Below the pieces are notes generated by a model. That model saw only the letters and a program-made list of their open reading frames with translations. It did no database searches and was not told the origin of the DNA. From an uncultured Ruminococcus sp. (lineage in GTDB: Bacteria > Bacillota > Clostridia > Lachnospirales > Lachnospiraceae), in assembly GCA_900544395.1 (NCBI GenBank), contig UQVC01000001.1, forward strand, positions 124,001 through 188,000: a stretch of DNA of 64,000 bases, given 5' to 3'. Below are positions 6,504 through 15,048 of this stretch, piece after piece (position 1 is the stretch's first letter; every line of letters begins with the position of its first letter). The position numbers and the translations under genes are program-made.

Positions 6504-7865
6504 ATGAAGACAAACAGAAGTAATTTTTCCGGCAAGATCGGCTTTATCCTTGCTGCTGCCGGATCTGCTGTAGGACTCGGGAACATCTGGCGTTTCCCTT
6601 ATCTGGCAGCCAAATATGGCGGAGGTTCTTTCCTGATCTGCTACATTCTGCTGGCAGTCACATTTGGATTTACATTGATGGTCGCAGAGATTGCGATCGG
6701 ACGCAAGACCGGTTTAAGCGCCATTGGAGCCTTTCAGAAACTGGATAAACGTTTTGGATTTTTAGGAGTACTGGCAGCCATCGTACCGATCATCATTCTT
6801 CCTTATTATTCTGTGATCGGCGGCTGGGTATTGAAATACTTTTTCGCTTTTATCACAGAAGGCGCTGCTGCTGTATCCGGTGATACCTATTTTTCCGACT
6901 TCACTGCCAGCACCGCATCCCCGATCTTGTGGTTTTCACTGTTCATTGCAGTAACGGCGCTGGTCGTACTGTTCGGCGTAGAAAAAGGAATCGAAAAAGT
7001 CAGCAAAATCATGATGCCGATCCTCGCAGTCCTGACAGTCGGGATTGCAGTTTATGTTCTGACTATGGACGGAGCTATGGAAGGACTGAAGTATTATCTT
7101 CTTCCGAATATGTCGAATTTCTCTGTGATGACGGTATTGGCAGCCATGGGACAGTTATTCTACTCCATGTCCCTTGCCATGGGAATTATGATCACCTATG
7201 GTTCTTATATGCCAAAATCCACCAATCTGGAAGGTTCTGTCCGCCAGATTGAGATCTTCGATACCGGATTTGCCTTTTTTGCAGGATTGATGATCGTACC
7301 GTCCGTATTCATCTTCTCCGGCGGTGACGAATCTGCATTAAATGCCGGAGCCGGACTGATGTTCATCACACTTCCAAAAGTGTTTGCAAGTATGCCGTTT
7401 GGTACCGTACTCGGAACCGTATTCTTTGTCCTTGTATTTTTCGCGGCAGTTACTTCTTCCATCTCTTTGATGGAGACCATTGTTTCGATCTTCATGGATA
7501 AATTCAAGTGGTCCAGAAAGTTTACCTGCATTCTGGTAGCAGTCTATTCCCTGCTGATCGGAATTCCCACATCCCTTGGTTTTGGTGCGCTGGATTTCAT
7601 CAAGCCTCTGGGAATGTCTATCCTGGACGCAATGGACTTCATCAGCAACAGTGTGCTCATGCCAATCGTCGCTGTACTGACCTGCATCTTTGTAGGATTT
7701 ATCATCAAACCTAAGGTGATCATCGATGAAGTAGAATCTTCCGATGGCGGAACATTCAAAAGCAAAAAGATGTTCATCGTTATGATCAAGTGGATCGCTC
7801 CAATCTTTTTGATCGCGATCCTGATCAGTTCCGTTTTGAACGCATTGGGCATTATTACGATGTAA
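6504..7865 (+). CDS. Na+-dependent transporter, SNF/NSS family
   Basis: This 453-residue membrane protein has the LeuT-type fold. The unwound TM1 motif reads GSAVGLGNIWRFPYLAAKYGGG (residues about 20-41), where Na+ and substrate bind, followed by about eleven membrane segments. Bacterial members usually carry amino acids such as Leu, Trp, Tyr or Ala. The short form of about 450 residues, with eleven rather than twelve helices, is common in bacteria. GAGGAGG lies nine bases upstream of the ATG. It is a single-gene unit. A second, longer member of the family lies at 40568-42025. Confidence 0.9.
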   Translation: MKTNRSNFSGKIGFILAAAGSAVGLGNIWRFPYLAAKYGGGSFLICYILLAVTFGFTLMVAEIAIGRKTGLSAIGAFQKLDKRFGFLGVLAAIVPIIILPYYSVIGGWVLKYFFAFITEGAAAVSGDTYFSDFTASTASPILWFSLFIAVTALVVLFGVEKGIEKVSKIMMPILAVLTVGIAVYVLTMDGAMEGLKYYLLPNMSNFSVMTVLAAMGQLFYSMSLAMGIMITYGSYMPKSTNLEGSVRQIEIFDTGFAFFAGLMIVPSVFIFSGGDESALNAGAGLMFITLPKVFASMPFGTVLGTVFFVLVFFAAVTSSISLMETIVSIFMDKFKWSRKFTCILVAVYSLLIGIPTSLGFGALDFIKPLGMSILDAMDFISNSVLMPIVAVLTCIFVGFIIKPKVIIDEVESSDGGTFKSKKMFIVMIKWIAPIFLIAILISSVLNALGIITM

Positions 7866-7874
7866 ATCATATCA

Positions 7875-7907
7875 GGGGGAATCAGTTAAACCGGTTCCCC
7901 CTTTCTT
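7875..7907 (+). terminator. Terminator of the first Na+ symporter
   Basis: GGGGGAATC (7875-7883) pairs with GGTTCCCCC (7893-7901) and is followed by TTTCTT. It also faces the end of the ABC operon on the other strand. Confidence 0.8.
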
Positions 7908-7924
7908 AGAATCTGTCATTCTTC

Positions 7925-8470
7925 TCAATCCAATCTTAAAATGGTTTTTACTGGATACTCAGAAAAACTTAACCAAAATTCTCGTTCTTCAATCTGTTCC
8001 CAATCTTTCTTTGTAAACCACAACGACAACATCTCATAAGGGTACGTGATCTGCTGAGTTTCTCCAGGAGCAAGAACTTGTTTTAACCGTCCATAAGAAC
8101 CACTGCAGGAATCGGAGATATCTTTAGCGATTCCATTCGTCATACCACTGGTTACCAGACTTAAATCTGTCATATCAAGTTCTTGTATTTCTTCAGTCGA
8201 GTTCGTTAAAGTGATGGTTACGTTAATGATTCTGCTGTCAGCAAGGGGTTCTATATCAATGTCACTCAAAAGCTTGTTGGTTTCTTCTTTGGAAAGTATC
8301 TCAGCCTTATCTACAGAAATTAAAACATCTTTTTGATATTCCAATGTTTCACCGAAAGCAGCTTCTTTGATAATTGCTCTTGGATGTTCGGCATTTACTT
8401 TGTGATATCCAAATGCAGTTGCAACAAGGACAATTCCCGCTGCGGCCAATAAAATAATTTTCTTTTTCAT
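7925..8470 (-). CDS. Extracytoplasmic protein of the six-gene ABC operon (second paralogue)
   Basis: About 181 residues. An N-terminal hydrophobic segment (KKKIILLAAAGIVLVATAFGY) serves as signal or anchor, without a lipobox. The rest looks like an exported beta-sandwich: alternating hydrophobic strands around IINVTITLTNSTEEIQELD, then LAPGETQQITYPYEML. The same strand order occurs in the first gene of the operon (11609-12361), so I take the two as paralogues. They resemble DUF4352/DUF5027-type domains, which I could not check. The ATG at 8468-8470, with AGGTGA upstream, is preferred over frames starting at the ATPase stop. It is probably a substrate-binding or immunity-type accessory. Function unknown. 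Confidence 0.7.
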   Translation of the reverse strand: MKKKIILLAAAGIVLVATAFGYHKVNAEHPRAIIKEAAFGETLEYQKDVLISVDKAEILSKEETNKLLSDIDIEPLADSRIINVTITLTNSTEEIQELDMTDLSLVTSGMTNGIAKDISDSCSGSYGRLKQVLAPGETQQITYPYEMLSLWFTKKDWEQIEEREFWLSFSEYPVKTILRLD

Positions 8471-8479
8471 ATTCATCAC

Positions 8480-9121
8480 CTACAATATAATGTGTGTTTT
8501 AATACAGCCACGATCCATTTTGTATATTTCATCAGATACGTTCTGTAATATCTCGTCTGTATGACAGGAAATAATCACCAGAGCGCCTCTGTCACGTTCT
8601 TCTTTGACAAGTTCCCACATTTTTGCTTCACTCTTTTCGTCCAGAGCGTTGGCTGGTTCATCTAAAATCACAATGTCCGGCTGTTCCATGATAGCGGCGG
8701 CGATTCCCAGTTTTTGTTTCATACCGAGTGAATATTTTCGGTACTTCTTATCCATATCTTCCTGAAGACCCACTTTGACAAGTACCCTTTTGATATCCTC
8801 GTCGGAGATTTGCCCTTTGATCGCTGCCAGCATTTTCAGATTTTGAAAACCACTGTAGGAATCGAGGAATCCTGGCTTTTCAATAAAAACTCCGATGCTG
8901 CGTGGAAATGAGATATCCCGTCCCAGTTCCTCTCCGTCAATTGTCACAGTTCCTTCTGTAGGAAGGATAAGACCGGAGATCACCCGCATCAGCATAGATT
9001 TTCCACACCCGTTCTTTCCTTGCAGACCATAGACTTTTCCACATTCCATAGACAGGTTAATTTCATTTAAGACAAAGTCTTCTTTGATTTTTTTACTTAC
9101 ATTCTGAAGTTCCAGATACAT
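8480..9121 (-). CDS. ABC transporter ATP-binding protein
   Basis: 213-residue ATPase of the ABC-2/lantibiotic-immunity type. It has Walker A GKNGCGKS (35-42), the signature SLGMKQKLG (131-139), Walker B IVILDEP (150-156) and a switch His in SCHTDE. The gene is the only ATPase of a six-gene operon with three membrane proteins, so it must drive one or more of them. GGGAGG lies six bases before the start. LanF-like bacitracin or lantibiotic immunity ATPases are the closest kind I can name. Substrate unknown. Confidence 0.9.
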   Translation of the reverse strand: MYLELQNVSKKIKEDFVLNEINLSMECGKVYGLQGKNGCGKSMLMRVISGLILPTEGTVTIDGEELGRDISFPRSIGVFIEKPGFLDSYSGFQNLKMLAAIKGQISDEDIKRVLVKVGLQEDMDKKYRKYSLGMKQKLGIAAAIMEQPDIVILDEPANALDEKSEAKMWELVKEERDRGALVIISCHTDEILQNVSDEIYKMDRGCIKTHIIL

Positions 9122-9143
9122 CGTTTGCCTCCCATTTTTTCAT

Positions 9144-9953
9144 TTAAAAAATATCTTTGTATTTTGTAATATGCTTTCCCAATATAAACATCAAGATCAG
9201 GATTATGACGCTCCAAAGAACTCCTGTCATCACACCGGCGCCATCAGCCTGGATCAGCTCATGCCGTACAATCATCAGATAATTGCCCGGCAGTAAAAAG
9301 TTCCAGTGAAATACAGAACACACCCATATGGTTGTCGATAGGATAATCCCGATAAATACATTGCTCTTCAGCGAAACAACATACTGGATATATGCCAAGG
9401 CCGTCAGTATAAACAGACAGGGGAGCGCTACATCCTTAAGAATGGAAATCTGACTGATATCCAAACCAAGATACGACAGATAGAAATCCGTACCACCTTT
9501 GGCAAAAACGGCTCCAGTACATCCCGCATAGATTAGAAATGTAAATCCTGTTATCAGCAGATAACAGACTGTTTCTCTCCAAATCGTAAAATTCTGATAC
9601 AGCCACCACCGCCTGCGAGAACCTTTTCGCAAAGTACATTGTATCTGAAATGGACTAAAAATATCGGCAACGGACTTTCCAATCAGGACAAAATAATAAA
9701 TCAAATACATGGACAGAATGGGCGGAATATTAAATGCTTCTACTCGTCCTGTCATAGTATAAGGAAAGGAACCTTTGAAAAAATTAATCACATAATCACC
9801 GATTGTTAAACAGTACTCTGTATCATGAAATTGCATCCATTGTTCCGCACTTCTTTGAAAAAATCTGCATTCAATGATAATGAGTAATATAACAATAAAG
9901 TATTTTTTCAGTCGTTCCAGAAAACTCACTTGAAACATAGTTGCTTTTCTCAT
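9144..9953 (-). CDS. ABC-2 type permease subunit (third of three)
   Basis: About 269 residues with six hydrophobic segments. Landmarks are a first helix FIVILLIIIECRFF, an external stretch, then LSMYLIYYFVLIG, ETVCYLLITGFTFLIYAG, IFIGIIL-like segments and a final VLWSVIILILMFILGK. A basic loop (LRKGSRRRWWLYQN) follows TM2, as in ABC-2 permeases of bacteriocin-immunity transporters. It follows the second permease with no gap; ATG 9951-9953 has AGGTG six bases upstream. I recognise no specific family, and sequence likeness among the three permeases is slight. Confidence 0.7.
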   Translation of the reverse strand: MRKATMFQVSFLERLKKYFIVILLIIIECRFFQRSAEQWMQFHDTEYCLTIGDYVINFFKGSFPYTMTGRVEAFNIPPILSMYLIYYFVLIGKSVADIFSPFQIQCTLRKGSRRRWWLYQNFTIWRETVCYLLITGFTFLIYAGCTGAVFAKGGTDFYLSYLGLDISQISILKDVALPCLFILTALAYIQYVVSLKSNVFIGIILSTTIWVCSVFHWNFLLPGNYLMIVRHELIQADGAGVMTGVLWSVIILILMFILGKHITKYKDIF

Positions 9954-9962
9954 AGCCATCAC

Positions 9963-10739
9963 CTACTGGAAGATATCTTTCTTTTGGATAAACATTGTTC
10001 CGATCAAATATTCTGTCAGAAGTAGGAATAAACCGATTAGCAACGGAAGTATCAATTCAGTCCGTGATAGTGCGTAGGAATATTGAACAGAATATAGATT
10101 ATGGAATACCGAAAGTTCTAATATTGGTAAATCCAATACATAAACAAGCATAACCGGAACCCAAACCAGAATCATATACTTTTGATACCAGAGTAACATA
10201 TCCATCAAAAATAAAATCAGCAAAAATTTTAAAATATACATTACCCATACCGTAACGGCAATTTCCAGAAAATGTATATTACTTACAACACCTGTATTCA
10301 TATAGAACTTGCTGGAAGCATCGTTCCAATTCATCCAGTTTCCAAGAAAATAATATCCTATAATGCTTTCCAACAGAACCATGACAGCGGATATTGTCAC
10401 TGCATAGATTCCGCTTTCCAACAAAAGAGAACGAAACATCCGGTTTCGACTTCCATACCGCAGTGCGATCTGAAGATTCAGGCTGTCCTGTTTGCATTTT
10501 AAAATATAAAAGAGCAGGATTGGGAACATCATAATCCCAAAACGGCTGGAATGCTGTAAATCAATCAACAGATCGGCAACACTGATTGGTTGACGATAAA
10601 AAGCCCAAATGTCTCCGGCATTCCAAACATTCCATATAATGCTTATCGTAGTCAGGATAAGGCAGACTGCACTTAACTTTTTTTGTTTCACAACTTCATT
10701 CCAAACGTTATATCCGATTTTCTTTAAACTAGAACACAT
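9963..10739 (-). CDS. ABC-2 type permease subunit (second of three)
   Basis: 258 residues with six hydrophobic segments (LSAVCLILTTISIIW, FGIMMFPILLFYIL, IYAVTISAVMVLLESIIGYY, YILKFLLILFLMDMLL, YMILVWVPVMLVYVL, LILPLLIGLFLLLTEYLIG). The loop ALRYGSRNRMFRS after TM2 mirrors the basic loop in the third permease. Its start overlaps the end of the first permease by about 11 bases, so translation is coupled. The coding sequence is rich in ATA and other AT codons compared with the neighbouring housekeeping genes. Confidence 0.7.
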   Translation of the reverse strand: MCSSLKKIGYNVWNEVVKQKKLSAVCLILTTISIIWNVWNAGDIWAFYRQPISVADLLIDLQHSSRFGIMMFPILLFYILKCKQDSLNLQIALRYGSRNRMFRSLLLESGIYAVTISAVMVLLESIIGYYFLGNWMNWNDASSKFYMNTGVVSNIHFLEIAVTVWVMYILKFLLILFLMDMLLWYQKYMILVWVPVMLVYVLDLPILELSVFHNLYSVQYSYALSRTELILPLLIGLFLLLTEYLIGTMFIQKKDIFQ

Positions 10740-11586
10740 CATCTTTCACCCCTTTATGAAAGAAGATCAGCCATGATACACCTATTCCCATCAGAAAATA
10801 AAGTACAAATATCCACCAATGTACCAATCCATATCCAGCTTGAGCGAAATATACACTGGAATAATCCAGTTTTCCAAGCATTGTGGCAAGAATGTGAATG
10901 CCAAGCTGCAGGAAGAATGGTACAATTCCGACAATAATCTTATAGTCTGACAGATAACTTGCGGCCAACGCAATACAGGCGAACATTCCACCCAACAGGA
11001 AATCCAGTACGATAAAAATTCCAATATAAAGAAGTGGATAGGAAAAATATAATTCATAAAGAAAACAGGTTGAATTAATTAAATTATATGGATGTATTGT
11101 CGGAGGCAGCAGGTTCGGTAAAAATATCATGGAACAAAGCAGATTTAAGACCAAAGGAACCGCTACTGCAGTTCCGCCTGATAAAAAAGCGGCCAAAAAT
11201 TTGTTTCTTAAATATTGCTTCCGTGACATTCTTGTATAGAGATTTTTCAAATATCCACTTTCGCGGTCCGAAAAATAGGAAACCCCAAACGGTAACATTG
11301 CCAGAATCGGAAGGAGCAAAAAGAAAACAAATCCTGTCCAAGTTGCGGGATTTCCTGCCAGCCATGATCCGGCAATAGCAGAAGGTGCCACTGTCCGAGT
11401 TTTACTGAATTCATTCATTTCCAGGCTGATTATTCCACGATTTAAATAATCAGGAAGAATCTGGTACTGGATTACATGTGCTAATGACAAAAGGCAGCCA
11501 ATTGTCAACGACAGCAGCATTCCCCGACTATGGAATGCTCGTTTCAGTTCAATTCTTCGAAGTTGATTTGTTGGTTTTTTATTCAT
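10729..11586 (-). CDS. ABC-2 type permease subunit (first of three)
   Basis: 285 residues with six hydrophobic segments, starting MLLSLTIGCLLSLAHVIQY, then a large external loop and GFVFFLLLPILAMLPFGVSYFS. The loop SDRESGYLKNLYTRMSRKQYL after TM2 is characteristic of ABC-2 permeases. I prefer the ATG at 11584-11586 (MNKKPTNQ), which has GGTGA five bases upstream, over one at 11598. It lies 22 bases after the first gene of the operon. Confidence 0.72.
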   Translation of the reverse strand: MNKKPTNQLRRIELKRAFHSRGMLLSLTIGCLLSLAHVIQYQILPDYLNRGIISLEMNEFSKTRTVAPSAIAGSWLAGNPATWTGFVFFLLLPILAMLPFGVSYFSDRESGYLKNLYTRMSRKQYLRNKFLAAFLSGGTAVAVPLVLNLLCSMIFLPNLLPPTIHPYNLINSTCFLYELYFSYPLLYIGIFIVLDFLLGGMFACIALAASYLSDYKIIVGIVPFFLQLGIHILATMLGKLDYSSVYFAQAGYGLVHWWIFVLYFLMGIGVSWLIFFHKGVKDDVF

Positions 11587-11608
11587 AACATTCACCATAC
11601 TTTTATAT

Positions 11609-12361
11609 TTAGTCCAGAAAAATATATCTTTTCACATCAAAATCAGGATTATCTGTTGCAGCACCGCTAGGATTTACTTGAATATAAAGCTGATTCTCAT
11701 TTAGATATTCATCTTTGACAACGAAAATTAGCGGCATTTCTTTTTTGCTGTTTGCTCCGATCGTATCGAGGCTGTAGTCTTTTCCCCAAGGTCGATCATC
11801 TCCAAGATAAGTGACTTCACCAGTGTACTGGCCAGCGCCACTACCGATACTATTTAATCGAAAAATCCCCCATATGTGGGTAGTAACATCTTTTGAAGTA
11901 AGATTTTCAACTGCCATATTAACTACAACATAAGAAAAATCATTGGTGATATTTCCATTTTCATCAAGCTGCGCACCCGGCCACTCTTCCAATGGATCTC
12001 GGCCTTCAGGCACCGGATATCCGGGATATTCCTTAGACCTGGACCAGGAATTGATTTGATAGGAAAAATCACCGCTGCGGATAGGACTGCCGACACTGGT
12101 GATATTAATGGGATTATAATCCATACCTGTCACTGTCTTAAGCGCTGCTGCGAACTCTTTATTTTCCTCCGTTATTTCACCTTCTTGAGCGGGGATGTCC
12201 AGGCTTTCTTCTGATATCATTGGGTCAGAAATCTCTTGGGAATCTGCCTGATGAGCGGATGGCGGAACACTGACTTTGGTTCCTCGGAAATATTTAAAAC
12301 TTACAAAAACCAATCCGATGACAAGAAGGATTCCGATAATGGATACTAATATTTTTTTCAT
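11609..12361 (-). CDS. Extracytoplasmic protein of the six-gene ABC operon (first gene)
   Basis: 250 residues. One N-terminal membrane anchor (ILVSIIGILLVIGLVFVSF), a Pro/Glu/Ser-rich linker to about residue 75, and a C-terminal beta-rich domain with DFSYVVVNMAVENLTSKDV and TIGANSKKEMPLIFVV. This is the pattern also seen in the last gene of the operon. No Cys lipobox. GAGGAG lies nine bases before the ATG. It leads the operon behind an ECF-type promoter. A role as surface sensor, substrate catcher or immunity protein is inference. Confidence 0.68.
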   Translation of the reverse strand: MKKILVSIIGILLVIGLVFVSFKYFRGTKVSVPPSAHQADSQEISDPMISEESLDIPAQEGEITEENKEFAAALKTVTGMDYNPINITSVGSPIRSGDFSYQINSWSRSKEYPGYPVPEGRDPLEEWPGAQLDENGNITNDFSYVVVNMAVENLTSKDVTTHIWGIFRLNSIGSGAGQYTGEVTYLGDDRPWGKDYSLDTIGANSKKEMPLIFVVKDEYLNENQLYIQVNPSGAATDNPDFDVKRYIFLD

Positions 12362-12408
12362 AGCCTTATTCTCCTCTTATTTGATGATTTGTTGTTTATA
12401 AAAAACTT

Positions 12409-12418
12409 TTGACGTCAA
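12409..12418. promoter_or_regulatory. Palindrome in the ABC-operon leader
   Basis: A perfect TTGACGTCAA palindrome, extended imperfectly by AAAAC/GTTTT arms, lies about 50 bases upstream of the first start codon, downstream of the presumed transcription start. Possible operator; no known match. Confidence 0.3.
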
Positions 12419-12467
12419 TAGGTTTTTATTTAATACTTGTTATAGCTTTCTTTATTTAATAGACTGT

Positions 12468-12497
12468 TTAGACTGTTAATTTTACAAAAAAGTTTCA
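12468..12497 (-). promoter_or_regulatory. ECF-sigma type promoter of the six-gene ABC operon
   Basis: On the minus strand a -35 TGAAAC (12492-12497), in the context TGAAACTTTTTTG, and a -10 GTCTAA (12468-12473) are 18 bases apart. The element is the same, with the same spacing, as the one upstream of the ECF sigma gene at 44903-44932. The -10 lies in a tandem direct repeat TAGACTGTT (12460-12468 and 12469-12477). Confidence 0.7.
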
Positions 12498-12532
12498 TCA
12501 AACGTTAATTTTTTAAAGAGACTTCATTCCAT

Positions 12533-12575
12533 AAAGAAACAGCATATAAGCCATCCCACGATGGTCTTATATGCT
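12533..12575 (-). terminator. Terminator of the degV-like gene
   Basis: AGCATATAAG-CCAT pairs with ATGG-CTTATATGCT (12541-12575), followed on the minus strand by GTTTCTTTA. Confidence 0.65.
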
Positions 12576-12587
12576 GTCTCGTTTTCG

Positions 12588-13451
12588 TTATCGTTTTTCT
12601 CCCATACAGAACACAGCCACAACTCCCGGACCGGTATGACTTCCGATCACAGTTCCGATATTGTTGATCAGAATGTTGTTCACACCCATTTTTGCACGTA
12701 CACGTTCTGCTACATATTCCGCATCTTCCATGCAGTCTCCGTGGGTGATCAAAATCAGGTCATTGTCCCATCCCTTTGCCTGTTCTGCCGCCATATCTAC
12801 AATTTTATTCAAAGACTTTTTACGTCCTCGTTCCTTTCCGATCACCTGCAGCTTTCCTTCGTTATCCATATGTATGATCGGCTTAATCTGTACCATACTG
12901 CCAAGTACTGCTGTTGCTTTGGAGATCCTTCCGCCGCGATGCAGGTGATGCAGATCGTCCACTGTCACATCATGGCAGATGTGAAGTTTATTTTCTTCCA
13001 CCCACTGTATCACTTCCTCCATGGTCTTTCCAGCTTCTTTCAACTGCAGAGCCTTATGTAACAGAAGACCTTCTCCCATACAGGCACAAAGCGTATCCAC
13101 TGCTACGATCTTCTGCTTTGGATACTCCTCACTCAACTCCTCTGCTGCCATTCTCATACTATTGGCAGTCCCGCTTAATCCAGAAGAAAAACTCAGATGC
13201 AATACATCCTTTCCTTCTTTTACGAACGACTCCAGCATTGCTTTTGCTTCTTCCGGGTTGACCTGGGAGGTTACCGACATCTTTCCTTCTCTGAGCTTGT
13301 CAAAAAATTCTTTTGCCGTCAGATCTTCCATATCTGTATAGGTCTGTCCATCCATTGTATATTTCAGAGGAATCACCGGAACACCTCGTTCCTTTAACCA
13401 TTCCTTTGGCATATCCACTGTACTGTTCACTGTAATTATATAGTCCCGCAT
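12588..13451 (-). CDS. DegV family fatty-acid-binding protein
   Basis: About 287 residues, full DegV/FakB length. DegV landmarks are the N-terminal ITVNSTVDMPKE, the loop TSQVNPEEAKAM, LSFSSGLSGTANSM (fatty-acid carboxylate site), VDTLCACMGEGLLL, the DDLHHLHRGGRIS motif and the C-terminal GTVIGSHTGPGVVAVFC. Family members bind fatty acids and, as FakB, present them to the kinase FakA; no fakA is nearby. The ATG at 13451 is preferred because AGGAGG sits only one base before an earlier ATG (13460) but ten before this one. Confidence 0.88.
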   Translation of the reverse strand: MRDYIITVNSTVDMPKEWLKERGVPVIPLKYTMDGQTYTDMEDLTAKEFFDKLREGKMSVTSQVNPEEAKAMLESFVKEGKDVLHLSFSSGLSGTANSMRMAAEELSEEYPKQKIVAVDTLCACMGEGLLLHKALQLKEAGKTMEEVIQWVEENKLHICHDVTVDDLHHLHRGGRISKATAVLGSMVQIKPIIHMDNEGKLQVIGKERGRKKSLNKIVDMAAEQAKGWDNDLILITHGDCMEDAEYVAERVRAKMGVNNILINNIGTVIGSHTGPGVVAVFCMGEKR

Positions 13452-13541
13452 TTCCTTCATTCCTCCTGTTGGCTGATTTTCTTAATCATATCATTTTTTG
13501 GAACATTTCGCAAAATTTTTTTCATTTTTCGTCTGTATTTG

Positions 13542-13586
13542 AAAGCAGATCAAAGGTCTCCTTTCCAGACATCTGATCTGCTTTTT
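13542..13586 (-). terminator. Possible terminator after the spoVAF-like gene
   Basis: AGCAGATCA (13544-13552) pairs with TGATCTGCT (13574-13582), immediately after the stop codon. The T run beyond it is short, so efficiency is uncertain. Confidence 0.5.
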
Positions 13587-13589
13587 CCA

Positions 13590-14957
13590 CTAATTCAACT
13601 TGATATTCAGATAATTTCTTCCCGACAATGTCTTATTACATGCCAAAAAGCATAAGATCAGCAGGCATCCGACCAGAAAACCAACCCAGTCAAACAATGC
13701 CGTCAGTATCAGAAGCATCAGACGCATAAATTTCAGCGCGTATCCCATTTCAAAATTGGGCTGCGTATAATTGGCTACTGCCACAAACGCCATATACAGC
13801 ATCACTTCTGAATTGAACCATCCGGACTGTACCGCAAATTCTCCCAGCACCAGACCGGCGATCACACTGAGGGGCGTACTGAGCATACTGGGCGTGTTCA
13901 GCGCTGCAAGACGCAGACCGTCAATCGAAAGTTCCAGGATCAGAAACTGCAGCACAAGCGGAACATTGATCACATCCCGCACAGCCGTAAATTCAAACAT
14001 GCTGGGAATCCAGGACGGATTCATCATAAACAGCAAATAAACCGGTGTCATAAACACGGTTAAAATGGTGATGATCAGCCTCGATATCTTGAGATACATC
14101 CCTGTCACTGTCGGAAAATAGTAGTCATTGGCTTCCTCGATCATATCCAGAATGGAAGTTGGCAGAATCATTGCTGAGGGGGAATTGTCCACCAGAATCA
14201 CTACTTTTCCTTCCAACAGACAGGCTACTGCCGTGTCGGGCCGCTCGGTAAACTTGAATTTCGGAAACGGATTGAACCACTTTCTCTTGAACATAGCCTC
14301 TGCAAGCGTCTGCTGGTTCATTTTCAGGTCATCAATATGAAGATCTTCAATCCGCGACTTTACATTTGCCAAAAGCTCCTGATCCACCCGATCTGACATA
14401 TAGCAGATGGCAATATCCGTACGGGAGGTCTGCCCTGCCTCCGTCATCTCCATGATCAGATGTTCATCCCGGATCCGTCTGCGCATCAGCGCTGTATTAA
14501 AAACAATGGTCTCTACAAACCCGTCTCTGGATCCCCGAAGGGACTTATCCTTATCCGGCTCCTCCACACTTCTGGCAGGATATGTTCTGGTATCAATGGC
14601 AATGCACGATGCATATCCCTCAATAAACAGGCAGCTCACCCCTGAGAGCACATTCCGAAGTACCTCGTCAAAATCAGACAGGATGTCCACCTCAATGTAC
14701 GGCACATGCCTTTGCGAAAATGTCGCCGCATCTTCCGGCATATCTTCTTTTGTCACTCCCATAAACGCATCCAGCAGTTTCAACATGGCTTCGTCTTTTA
14801 CAAATCCATCAATAAAATAAAGGATCGCCCGTCTTTCTCCAATTTCTATCTCCCGCCGGATCAGGTCAAAACTTTTCCCGATCGGCAGCGTGCGATCCAT
14901 ATATCCTATATTTTCCTGGAATGAATCACTGATCTGTTTTGTATTTTTAATCACCAT
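13590..14957 (-). CDS. spoVAF: Spore germination protein, GerA/SpoVAF family
   Basis: 455 residues. A soluble N-terminal domain (to about residue 290, with ILYFIDGFVKDEAMLKLLD and LRGSRDGFVETIVFNTALMRRRI) is followed by four or five membrane helices. The region VPLVLQFLILELSIDGLRLA, NTPSMLSTPLSVIAGLVLGE and the final MRLMLLILTALFDWVGF follow SpoVAF more closely than GerAA. SpoVAF acts in the spore inner membrane during germination. No spoVA operon partners are adjacent, so a lone GerA-type A subunit cannot be excluded. It implies the organism sporulates. Confidence 0.8.
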   Translation of the reverse strand: MVIKNTKQISDSFQENIGYMDRTLPIGKSFDLIRREIEIGERRAILYFIDGFVKDEAMLKLLDAFMGVTKEDMPEDAATFSQRHVPYIEVDILSDFDEVLRNVLSGVSCLFIEGYASCIAIDTRTYPARSVEEPDKDKSLRGSRDGFVETIVFNTALMRRRIRDEHLIMEMTEAGQTSRTDIAICYMSDRVDQELLANVKSRIEDLHIDDLKMNQQTLAEAMFKRKWFNPFPKFKFTERPDTAVACLLEGKVVILVDNSPSAMILPTSILDMIEEANDYYFPTVTGMYLKISRLIITILTVFMTPVYLLFMMNPSWIPSMFEFTAVRDVINVPLVLQFLILELSIDGLRLAALNTPSMLSTPLSVIAGLVLGEFAVQSGWFNSEVMLYMAFVAVANYTQPNFEMGYALKFMRLMLLILTALFDWVGFLVGCLLILCFLACNKTLSGRNYLNIKLN

Positions 14958-15048
14958 AGAATATCTGTCCTTTCCTGCCCGGACTGTATGCTCACACAGT
15001 CTCCTGCAATTTGCATGTTATTCTATGGTCAGTTTGCCCCGTTTGGGT

